Source: Cyanobacteria bacterium UBA6446 (GTDB lineage Bacteria; Cyanobacteriota; Vampirovibrionia; Gastranaerophilales; Gastranaerophilaceae). Taken from it: a DNA stretch of 64,000 nucleotides. Below the pieces are notes generated by a model. It was given only the letters and a program-made list of their open reading frames with translations, did no database searches and was not told where the DNA came from. The stretch lies in assembly GCA_002438405.1 (NCBI GenBank), contig DJOE01000020.1, forward strand, positions 1 through 64,000. The letters run 5' to 3'. The translations under genes and the position numbers were made by a program. Positions 24,392-31,296 of the stretch are shown one piece after another. Positions within the stretch are counted from its first letter, which is position 1. Each line of letters starts with the position of its first letter.

Positions 24392-25699
24392 TTAGAGCTT
24401 TATAGCAGAATTAAACAATTTATTATAATGCGATGTTGACATTTTATCACTATTTTTAACTTCGGAATTTTTTCTATCAAGAATCGCTTCATTAAGGGCT
24501 GTTAAATTTTCATCTCGATAAAATATACCAGCCTTGGTTTTTAAAAGCCCTAAATCAAATTCTGTGAGAGGATATTTTATCAGAGATTTATCTTTTGTCG
24601 CAATTGTACCAGAGAATTTTCCAAGTTGTTCATTATATATATTTCCAATTTCAAATCCGGCCGTTTGCATGGCATTTCTGATTGATGCTGATGTTGAGTA
24701 TGTTAAGATCATTCCATCAGGTTCAAGATGTTCAAATAGAAGTTTGAAAAATTCATAAGACCAAAGACATGGACATTTTGATGGTGTAAATGCATCTAAA
24801 AATATTAAATTATATAAATTTTTGTCTTTGAGAATAATTTTTCTTGCATCATCATTTTTTAGTTCAAAATCAATATCCTGCAATTTATATGTTTTTAACC
24901 TCTTTTTATAACATTCAGATATATTCCTATAATATATATTATGTAAAAAGGCTAATAAGATGTCTAAAGATGATTTGTTATACCTTTGTTTCACTAAAAA
25001 GTTAAAATAGCCCCTAATATTTGAGTCAAAATATTGAGCAAAATCCTTAGAATTGATAATCGAAAAAACATCTTTATTTTCGATAAAATCAATACAATTA
25101 TTTTGAATTTTTTCAAAAATCAAATAATTTATCAGAGGATTTATTTTGGGGTGACATATTGTATTACTTTCTGTCAGATATTTATTAATTTTATCGTATT
25201 TAAAATTAAATTTTTGATTTGATATATTTTTTACACCCGTTCTTACAAATGGAGATAAGTATGACAAAACTTTATCTATATCTATCGCTTTGATATAAAC
25301 GTTTGTTAACTTTGGCTGAATGATATTATCAGTATATATCGTAGCGTTATTTGCTGATAATTTATTGTCTTGCTTATGTGTATTATTATTGGTATGTATC
25401 GCTTCGATATTGCATTTGTAAGAAGAATTAATTTTGGAAATTTTTTCTGAAAAACTTTTTGAAAAATAATTTTCAAATAAAAAATTTAAAAAACTTTTTG
25501 TATTGTACCCAATTCCGTAACAAATGTCTAAAACTTTGATTGACTTTTTCTTTAATAAAGAATTGAAATCTACAGGATAGATAAATTTTTCATAAGCTTC
25601 TGTTAAAGCTCCTGTTGCACTATGGTAAATATCGTTAAAATCCGTATTGAATAGCCCAACAGAGCCATCATTCGTAAAATATGGGTGAAATTCATACAT
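24392..25699 (-). CDS. MnmC-like tRNA methyltransferase-domain protein (DUF752)
   Basis: 435 residues. It begins with YEFHPYFTNDGSVGLFNTDFNDIYHSATGALTEA, continues with LDICYGIGYNTKSF (the SAM-binding loop, about 57-70), then LIFLDAFTPSKCPCLWSYEFFKLLFEHLEPDG and TYSTSASIRNAMQTAGFEIG, all as in the methyltransferase half of MnmC (COG4121), which finishes mnm5 of U34 in tRNAs. The oxidase half is missing, as in many bacteria. Residues about 91-130 are an insertion not expected in the family; three in-frame repeats lie there or next to it. It has a good leaderless promoter. Confidence 0.75.
   Translation of the reverse strand: MYEFHPYFTNDGSVGLFNTDFNDIYHSATGALTEAYEKFIYPVDFNSLLKKKSIKVLDICYGIGYNTKSFLNFLFENYFSKSFSEKISKINSSYKCNIEAIHTNNNTHKQDNKLSANNATIYTDNIIQPKLTNVYIKAIDIDKVLSYLSPFVRTGVKNISNQKFNFKYDKINKYLTESNTICHPKINPLINYLIFEKIQNNCIDFIENKDVFSIINSKDFAQYFDSNIRGYFNFLVKQRYNKSSLDILLAFLHNIYYRNISECYKKRLKTYKLQDIDFELKNDDARKIILKDKNLYNLIFLDAFTPSKCPCLWSYEFFKLLFEHLEPDGMILTYSTSASIRNAMQTAGFEIGNIYNEQLGKFSGTIATKDKSLIKYPLTEFDLGLLKTKAGIFYRDENLTALNEAILDRKNSEVKNSDKMSTSHYNKLFNSAIKL
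25270..25308. repeat. palindromic element D, degenerate copy
   Basis: Left arm CTTTATCTATATCTATCG (25270-25287) matches the left arm of element A at 14 of 18 bases; centre CTT; the right arm is poor. It encodes VYIKAIDIDKV, which may be native to the enzyme, so the copy is uncertain. It has the same 54-bp offset and codon phase relative to copy B. Confidence 0.35.
25324..25362. repeat. 39-bp palindromic element B, in frame in the MnmC-like gene
   Basis: Left arm TATTATCAGTATATATCG (25324-25341), centre TAG, right arm CGTTATTTGCTGATAATT (25345-25362). It has the same 18-3-18 layout as element A; encoded peptides LSANNATIYTDN here and LSVYNETVDTDN in A agree in sequence and codon phase. Confidence 0.8.
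25384..25422. repeat. palindromic element C, in frame in the MnmC-like gene
   Basis: Left arm TATTATTGGTATGTATCG (25384-25401) matches B's left arm at 15 of 18 bases; centre CTT; right arm CGATATTGCATTTGTAAG (25405-25422) is partly decayed. It encodes NIEAIHTNNN in the same codon phase as A and B, exactly 60 bp from B. Confidence 0.6.
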
Positions 25700-25705
25700 A
25701 GTTTT

Positions 25706-25734
25706 ATTATACAGCTATATTTAATCTGTATCAA
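25706..25734 (-). promoter_or_regulatory. promoter of the MnmC-like gene, likely leaderless
   Basis: On the minus strand TTGATA (25729-25734) and TATAAT (25706-25711) are separated by 17 nt and the ATG follows 6 nt later at 25699. This is the clearest leaderless-type promoter in the window. Confidence 0.65.
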
Positions 25735-25805
25735 AATGTTACAATATTTCAATGATCAGCAGTTTTTAACAGTATATATTTTTTATATACTATATAAGGA
25801 TAATT

Positions 25806-26570
25806 ATGACAATACCAATAAATAACATGTCTGGGCATAGTAAAACCCCTCAAATGGAGCAACCATTATCAAATAATCAGTCTTCCCGAACAAAGGAAGA
25901 TTTTAAATCTATGGATAAATCTTTATTTAATTATTCTGCTAGAAATAAAGATGGCTCAAAAGATGCATCTGGGAAAGATACCATTACTTATGATGATTTC
26001 TCGCAAGAAGAACTGTCTCAAATAAATGCAAATAATTTGACTTTTAAAGATGTTATAAGCTCATTAATTGGCAAAACTTGGGATTTAGCCGGTACAATGA
26101 TTGATAATGTCCTTCAAATTTTCAATGGCTCAACTTCAAATGGTGAGGATACTGTAAATGGTCATAAAGTTGGAGAACGAAATGAAAAAGGAGATGCAGT
26201 TTGGTGTAATGATGGTCTATATCATAAAGCAAATGAAAGATATGAAAAAGACGGAATAACTTATGTTGTTAATGGCAATTTGGCAATCATTTCAACTGGT
26301 AGTAAGGGTTCAACTACCGAATATTTTAAAGATGGTTACAAAGTAACAGAAGACAATGGAGATGGTGAATATACAGTAAAAGCTTATAAGTACAAAGATG
26401 GTGCAACAGCAACAAAAGACTCTAATCTTGAAGATTTAAAATCAGAAGATATCGTATATGAAGTTGATATGTACAACAACGGAGCTGCTAGTGTTAGGAG
26501 ATATGATAGCGAAAAGACAAGAAAAGGTACTCTTAGAAATCAAAACGGAATTCCTAAATACTTTGAGTAA
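25806..26570 (+). CDS. hypothetical protein with repeated acidic/YKDG segments
   Basis: 254 residues, not recognised. The first 60 residues are polar and disordered-looking (NNMSGHSKTPQMEQPLSNNQSSR). After a hydrophobic, helix-like segment (FKDVISSLIGKTWDLAGTMIDNVLQIF) comes a beta-rich part with short related strands (GERNEKGDAVWCNDGLYHKANERYEKDGITYVVNG, YFKDGYKVTEDNGDGEYTVKAYKYKDGA) that looks like a small repeat-built domain. No signal peptide is visible. AAGGA precedes the ATG by 6 bases and TATACT stands further upstream, so it is probably transcribed alone. The role is unknown. Confidence 0.6.
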   Translation: MTIPINNMSGHSKTPQMEQPLSNNQSSRTKEDFKSMDKSLFNYSARNKDGSKDASGKDTITYDDFSQEELSQINANNLTFKDVISSLIGKTWDLAGTMIDNVLQIFNGSTSNGEDTVNGHKVGERNEKGDAVWCNDGLYHKANERYEKDGITYVVNGNLAIISTGSKGSTTEYFKDGYKVTEDNGDGEYTVKAYKYKDGATATKDSNLEDLKSEDIVYEVDMYNNGAASVRRYDSEKTRKGTLRNQNGIPKYFE

Positions 26571-26641
26571 TTATTAAGCAATGGTATTTTTATTTATTCC
26601 TGTTATAATATAACTATAATTGAAAGGTTAAGATTAGTTAT

Positions 26642-27589
26642 ATGAAAGTAAGTGTGAAAGTGCCGGCAACTACGGCAAATATAGGTCCAGGATTTGATTG
26701 TTTAGGTATGGCTTTACCTATCTACAATACTATAACGATAGAAGAAACAGTACTTCCTGGAACAGGTATTGAAATTAATGTAATAGCTGAAAGTGCTGCT
26801 ATAGATGAGTTATCATTGGAACATATTCCTCTTGATGAAAATAGTCTTGTTTATAAAGCAGTTGAACTTCTTTACAACTCAATTGGGCAAACTCCAAGTG
26901 AATTAAAGATAAATATTCACTCAAATATTCCGGTTGCAAGAGGTTTAGGTAGCAGTGCATCTGTTATTGTTGGTGCATTGATTGCTGCAAATGAACTATT
27001 AGGCAAGCCTGCTGATGAAGTTGCACTTTTATCAATTGCTTGTGAAATTGAGGGACACCCTGATAACATTACACCTGCGATTGTTGGAGGTTTAGTTCTA
27101 TCTTCTCAAGAAGATGACGGTTCTGTTGTTTACAGAAAATTAAACTGGCCGACGGAATGGGCCATAACTGTTTGTGTTCCTGATTTTGAGCTTTCAACAG
27201 ATATTGCTCGTTCTGTATTACCTAAAGAAGTTCCAATGAAAGATGCAATTTTTAATGCTCAACGTTTAGGAATGTTCGTTCAAGCCGTTAATACTAAAGA
27301 TTCAGAATTAATGAAATTAGCTCTAAAAGATAGACTTCATCAACCATACAGAATGAAATTAGTTCCAGGGTTAGACAAAATAATGGATAATCTAAGACAT
27401 GTTGATAGTGTTTTAGGTTGTGTTTTAAGTGGAGCAGGGTCTTCAATCCTTGTTATTTCTGAAAAGAATGATTTAGACAAAATTCGTGGTATTGTAAAAG
27501 ATACTTGGACTGATCAAAATATTAAAAGTGACATTAAAACCCTGAATATTGAGCAAACTGGAGCTCAAATTGTATCAAATGAAGATTAA
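26642..27589 (+). CDS. thrB: homoserine kinase
   Basis: GHMP kinase that phosphorylates homoserine in threonine synthesis. VPATTANIGPGFDCLGMALP at the N-terminus, the ATP loop PVARGLGSSASVIVGAL and the C-terminal GCVLSGAGSSILVI are the three GHMP motifs. 315 residues is normal. A TATAAT lies about 40 nt upstream and GAAAGG is about 17 bases from the ATG. thrA/thrC are not adjacent; a ferredoxin gene follows 70 bp downstream. Confidence 0.95.
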   Translation: MKVSVKVPATTANIGPGFDCLGMALPIYNTITIEETVLPGTGIEINVIAESAAIDELSLEHIPLDENSLVYKAVELLYNSIGQTPSELKINIHSNIPVARGLGSSASVIVGALIAANELLGKPADEVALLSIACEIEGHPDNITPAIVGGLVLSSQEDDGSVVYRKLNWPTEWAITVCVPDFELSTDIARSVLPKEVPMKDAIFNAQRLGMFVQAVNTKDSELMKLALKDRLHQPYRMKLVPGLDKIMDNLRHVDSVLGCVLSGAGSSILVISEKNDLDKIRGIVKDTWTDQNIKSDIKTLNIEQTGAQIVSNED

Positions 27590-27675
27590 TAATTAGCAAT
27601 TTATATTAGAAATTATACCAATTAAATATTAACAAATATTCTCCATAATGTCTTTGAACAATGGAGGATATTTTT

Positions 27676-27861
27676 ATGAATGTAACTATTTTGGATACTT
27701 GTGTCGGGTGTGGAGCATGCGCAATTATTAATCCCGAAGTCTTTGATATTCAAGGTAATAAGGCAATAGCTAACCCTGCAAATATTGATAAAACCGAAGA
27801 TTTGTGTATTGATGCAGCTTTAAGTTGTCCTGTGAATGCTATCGAAATTGACGAATATTAA
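27676..27861 (+). CDS. single-cluster ferredoxin
   Basis: 61 residues. C9-x2-C12-x2-C15 (DTCVGCGACAIINPEVF) plus C51-Pro (LSCPVNAI) bind one [4Fe-4S] cluster; C44 (EDLC) is extra. This is the short ferredoxin type in which the second cluster motif is degraded. I start at ATG 27676: GGAGG stands 9 bases upstream, while the ATG at 27661 overlaps that site. It donates electrons in the cytosol to unknown partners. A strong terminator follows. Confidence 0.88.
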   Translation: MNVTILDTCVGCGACAIINPEVFDIQGNKAIANPANIDKTEDLCIDAALSCPVNAIEIDEY

Positions 27862-27896
27862 GATTTGTAATGTCATTAAAACTGAATAATAACAAG

Positions 27897-27936
27897 AAAA
27901 TTGCTTATTTTAACATTTAGGATAAGCAATTTTTTA
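27897..27936 (+). terminator. terminator after the ferredoxin gene
   Basis: AAAATTGCTTAT (27897-27908) and ATAAGCAATTTT (27922-27933) form a 12-bp stem with a T-run. Confidence 0.85.
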
Positions 27937-27999
27937 TGCAAAATTTTTTTTATTAATATGTAGGTTAGGTTTTATTATTTTTGAAAGGTAGGTTAAAGT

Positions 28000-28482
28000 A
28001 TGGTCTCACAAGTAACAGCTCATTCTTATCAAACAATGACAGCAAAAGACAAAGGTTCTTTCGTAAATAGAACTAAATGTGCAGGAGCACATTTTACCAA
28101 TGATATAAAATATAATGTACTAGGTGCAGGAGTCTTGGCAGGTGGTGCTGCTGCAGGTTACGGTGTGTATAAAAAGCCGGATTTAGTTGTAAAAGCTTTT
28201 GAAAAAGTCGGTCAATGGGCATCAAAAGTTGGTGCAAAATTGACCAAAGCAAAGAATGGTAATGTCACAAAAGCAGGTGCTTGGGTTGAAAAGTATGCAG
28301 CAAAAGCATTAGAAAAATTACCTAAATATGGAAAAGCTGGAGCATTAGCAGGTGTTGCGTTATTAACTTTAGGTGCTTTGACCGGTGTTATTTCAAAACA
28401 TTCTTATCAAGCAGGTAAAATTGACCAAAAATACATTGATCAAGCAAAATTAGAAAATATGACAGGTACAATTATCGTATAA
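28000..28482 (+). CDS. hypothetical Gly/Ala-rich membrane protein
   Basis: 160 residues, not recognised. Two hydrophobic Gly/Ala-rich segments (YNVLGAGVLAGGAAAGYGVY and GKAGALAGVALLTLGALTGVI) flank a strongly basic, amphipathic middle (KVGQWASKVGAKLTKAKNGNVTKAGAWVEKYAAKALEKLPKY). A good GAAAGG site precedes the ATG. No signal peptide. The design, short Gly-rich membrane helices with Lys-rich helices, recurs in the protein at 62351-62734. Function is unknown. Confidence 0.55.
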   Translation: MVSQVTAHSYQTMTAKDKGSFVNRTKCAGAHFTNDIKYNVLGAGVLAGGAAAGYGVYKKPDLVVKAFEKVGQWASKVGAKLTKAKNGNVTKAGAWVEKYAAKALEKLPKYGKAGALAGVALLTLGALTGVISKHSYQAGKIDQKYIDQAKLENMTGTIIV

Positions 28483-28501
28483 ATTTTAACGGATAACAAA
28501 T

Positions 28502-28532
28502 AACAAGGCGGGAATTTAATTCTCGCCTTGTT
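28502..28532. terminator. bidirectional terminator hairpin after 28000-28482 and 28516-28689
   Basis: AACAAGGCGGGAA (28502-28514) and TTCTCGCCTTGTT (28520-28532) form a 13-bp stem with one mismatch. The right arm lies inside the last codons of the minus-strand small gene. Confidence 0.65.
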
Positions 28533-28689
28533 CGTATGTAAAACATATTTTTAGTCGTTGATTATCAGTAGAAACAATTGCCCAACGAATAATTGCTCCA
28601 TATTGTCCAGACAATTTGTCCTCAATATATTTAGAAGACAAATTATCTGTAATATCTAAATATGCAAAATCTGAAATAATTCTAGTCAT
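28516..28689 (-). CDS. small hypothetical protein coupled to glmS (57 aa)
   Basis: The ATG at 28689 comes 1 bp after the glmS stop codon, which suggests translational coupling. The sequence (MTRIISDFAYLDITDN...) reads like a compact beta-rich domain (YGAIIRWAIVSTDNQRLKICFTYEQGEN) with no known family. A longer frame reaching back into glmS is not credible. Position and codon usage favour a real gene, but the evidence is modest. Confidence 0.5.
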   Translation of the reverse strand: MTRIISDFAYLDITDNLSSKYIEDKLSGQYGAIIRWAIVSTDNQRLKICFTYEQGEN

Positions 28690-28690
28690 A

Positions 28691-30535
28691 TTATTCAACC
28701 GTAACTGATTTTGCAAGGTTTCTAGGTTGGTCAACATCTTTACCTAAAAACTCTGCAATATAGTATGCAATCAACTGCAATGGAATAGTCGCTACAATTG
28801 GTGACAAGTATTCATGAACTTCCGGAACCTTGATAATAAAATCAAACAAATCATCTAGTTTAGGGTCAGAAGAGTTTGTCAAAGCAACCATTCTAGCATT
28901 TCGTGCTTTAGCTTCTTCACTGTTTGATAATAATTTTTCAAAAACTTTACCTTGCATTAAAATTGACAATACAGGCATTGTTTCATCAAGCATTGCAATT
29001 GGTCCGTGTTTCAATTCACCTGCCGGATAACCGGTTGCATTGATATAACTGATTTCTTTAAGCTTTAATGCTCCTTCTAGTGCTGTTGGATAGTTAATTC
29101 CTCTTGCAATATAGATAAAATCTCTTGTATTTGCATATTTTCTGGCACAAGCTTGAATATTTTCTTTGTGAGCTAAAATTTGTTCAATTTTTTGAGGTAA
29201 AATCAACATTTCAGCCTTGATTTCATTCAATTCAGTTTTAGGCAAAGATTCTTTTGTTTCTGCCATATAAAGAGCTAACAAATAGAATGAAGTTAACTGT
29301 GCAATATAAGATTTTGTAGCTGCAACTGAAACTTCAATACCTGCACTTACAGGAATTAAACTATCTGCTTCTCTTGCCATAGCGCTATCAGGTCTGTTTG
29401 TAATAATCAATACATGAGAACCTTTAGCTTTTGCTTGTTTAATAGCTGTTAATGTATCAGCTGTTTCACCTGATTGAGAAACACCGATTACAAGAGTATG
29501 TTCATTGGTAACTGTTTTTCTATAAATATATTCACTTGATGGTTCAACATCAACAGGAATACCACAAAAAGCTTCAATAATGTATTTACCAACCATTGCA
29601 GCATGCAATGAAGTACCGCAAGCAATAATTTGGATTCTGTTTAATTTTCTCAAATGTTCTTTTGTTAATTTAACTTCATTCAACACAATTGGAGAATCAG
29701 ATGTATGAAGTTTACCGATTAAAATATTTCTGATTACGTCAGGTTGTTCGTGAATTTCTTTAAGCATAAAGTGTTTATAACCCATTTTGCTTAAAGCCAC
29801 TGGTTCCCAAGGTAATACTTCTACTTTTGGAATAACTTCGTTACCAAATTCATCTTCAAGTCTTAAAGATGATGGGGTAAGAGTTGCAACTTGATTATCT
29901 TTTAAATAAATGGCCCTGTTTGTATGTTTGATGATTGCAGGAACATCAGATGCTGCATAATATTCATTTTCCCCAACACCAATAATCAATGGAGCATTTC
30001 TTTTAGTTACAACAAGTTTATTAGGTTCATCATTATGCATAATACCTAATGCATAAGCACCCTCAATTCTTTTTGCAGCCATTTGAACCGCTTTAGTCAA
30101 ATCTTTAACTTCACCATAAATCATTGCAATTAAGTGTGCAACTGTTTCTGTATCAGTTTGAGAGCGGAATTTACAACCTTTTGCTTCTAACTCTGCTTTT
30201 AATTCTTTATAATTTTCGATAATACCATTGTGAACAACAACTAATTTTCCGCAACCGCAAGTGTGTGGGTGTGCATTTACAACAGTTGGAGCACCGTGAG
30301 TTGCCCATCTGATATGACCGATACCAAGAGTTGCTTTTGAAATTTCGTAAGCATGAGGTGCTAATTCTTCTCTCAAATTAACTAATTTACCCTCTGCTTT
30401 ATAAACTTTGATAGAATCTGCACATTTTACTGCGATTCCTGATGAGTCATAGCCTCTATATTCTAATTGTTCAAGTCCGTCTAATAATATATCAACAACC
30501 GGTTTGTGACCGACGTATCCTACAATACCACACAT
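28691..30535 (-). CDS. glmS: glutamine-fructose-6-phosphate aminotransferase (isomerizing)
   Basis: Makes glucosamine-6-phosphate, the first step to UDP-GlcNAc for peptidoglycan. N-terminal glutaminase with the nucleophile Cys2 (MCGIVGYVGHKPVVDILLDGLEQLEYRGYDSSG), then two SIS sugar-isomerase domains (IACGTSLHAAM; GVSQSGETADTLTAIKQAK; the CATKSYIAQLT-like SVAATKSYIAQ) and the C-terminal DQPRNLAKSVTVE. 614 residues is normal. AAGGAGAG precedes the ATG. Only 90 bp lie upstream, too little for a glmS ribozyme and no such core is seen. Confidence 0.96.
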   Translation of the reverse strand: MCGIVGYVGHKPVVDILLDGLEQLEYRGYDSSGIAVKCADSIKVYKAEGKLVNLREELAPHAYEISKATLGIGHIRWATHGAPTVVNAHPHTCGCGKLVVVHNGIIENYKELKAELEAKGCKFRSQTDTETVAHLIAMIYGEVKDLTKAVQMAAKRIEGAYALGIMHNDEPNKLVVTKRNAPLIIGVGENEYYAASDVPAIIKHTNRAIYLKDNQVATLTPSSLRLEDEFGNEVIPKVEVLPWEPVALSKMGYKHFMLKEIHEQPDVIRNILIGKLHTSDSPIVLNEVKLTKEHLRKLNRIQIIACGTSLHAAMVGKYIIEAFCGIPVDVEPSSEYIYRKTVTNEHTLVIGVSQSGETADTLTAIKQAKAKGSHVLIITNRPDSAMAREADSLIPVSAGIEVSVAATKSYIAQLTSFYLLALYMAETKESLPKTELNEIKAEMLILPQKIEQILAHKENIQACARKYANTRDFIYIARGINYPTALEGALKLKEISYINATGYPAGELKHGPIAMLDETMPVLSILMQGKVFEKLLSNSEEAKARNARMVALTNSSDPKLDDLFDFIIKVPEVHEYLSPIVATIPLQLIAYYIAEFLGKDVDQPRNLAKSVTVE

Positions 30536-30626
30536 ATTGTTCTCTCCTTAAAAATACTACAATATATATGATATCATCAAAATATCCCAATTCTGAGAAC
30601 TTTACATATTTTTTACATCTTTTAAT

Positions 30627-31184
30627 TTAATCTAAAATATGAATACCTGTACCGGTAATTGTTGGATTGTATGAATTGTGATAACCCCAACCATTTGAAC
30701 CATAATAACCTCTGTTATATGATGGTCCAAATGAAGAATTCATGAAATTTGAATTTGATAAAGCAGGAGTAAAACCTGTAGGTTGACCAATAAATCGATT
30801 GATTATCCGATTTCTAAAACTTGGTGAGGTGAAATTTTCTGTACCTGAATTAAAATATCTGCTTCCCATATAATCTCCTCTATAATTTGCAAGAACATTG
30901 TTCATTCGCTGACTTATATTTAACGTTGGAAAATTTTTCTTAAAAACTTGATATTCTATTCGATTTAGTCGTTCAGCATTGTTTTCATTTTGGTAAGTTT
31001 GATTAAATAAGAATTGCTCAACTCGTGTCAAATCTTGATTATATGGATTTTCAGCATCAAATGTAAAAGCATTTACTAACTTGTATGGACTATTGTGCCC
31101 ATAGTTTGTAATAATTGCATCTGAACTTAATTCAATTAAAAATATACTTAAAATAACAATCCCGATAAGACTAAATTTACTCAT
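30627..31184 (-). CDS. secreted protein with Cyanobacteria/Melainabacteria-type RxxxVEQ...NRIE repeat
   Basis: 185 residues from the ATG at 31184 (GAGGTG upstream); the frame extends to 31235 without a site. A signal peptide-like start (FSLIGIVILSIFLIELSSDA) is followed by LTRVEQFLFNQTYQNENNAERLNRIEYQVFKKNF, a 34-residue unit like the 'LExxLFxxTYpNxxxxxRLxRLExxVFG' repeats that occur in many cyanobacterial and melainabacterial exported proteins. The C-terminal third is Asn/Gly/Tyr-rich and disordered-looking. It probably sits in the envelope; role unknown. It has its own gene unit, divergent from the mannosidase. Confidence 0.65.
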   Translation of the reverse strand: MSKFSLIGIVILSIFLIELSSDAIITNYGHNSPYKLVNAFTFDAENPYNQDLTRVEQFLFNQTYQNENNAERLNRIEYQVFKKNFPTLNISQRMNNVLANYRGDYMGSRYFNSGTENFTSPSFRNRIINRFIGQPTGFTPALSNSNFMNSSFGPSYNRGYYGSNGWGYHNSYNPTITGTGIHILD

Positions 31185-31280
31185 ATTCACCTCAACATTC
31201 AATTGTATAATAGAACTTTTAAATATTTTTATCATTCACCTGTTGTCTAATCTTTACAATTAGCCTTAACTAAGGAATAA

Positions 31281-31296
31281 TGCTAAGATTAAATTA
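31281..31296 (+). promoter_or_regulatory. extended -10 promoter of the GH38 gene, likely leaderless
   Basis: TGCTAAGAT gives an extended -10 (TAAGAT at 31284-31289) 6 nt before the ATG at 31296; no ribosome binding site. Confidence 0.45.

Noticed and set aside
30536..30626. Possible glmS ribozyme or riboswitch upstream of glmS
   Set aside because: Only about 90 AT-rich bases with no double-pseudoknot core; the gene has a plain AAGGAGAG site.
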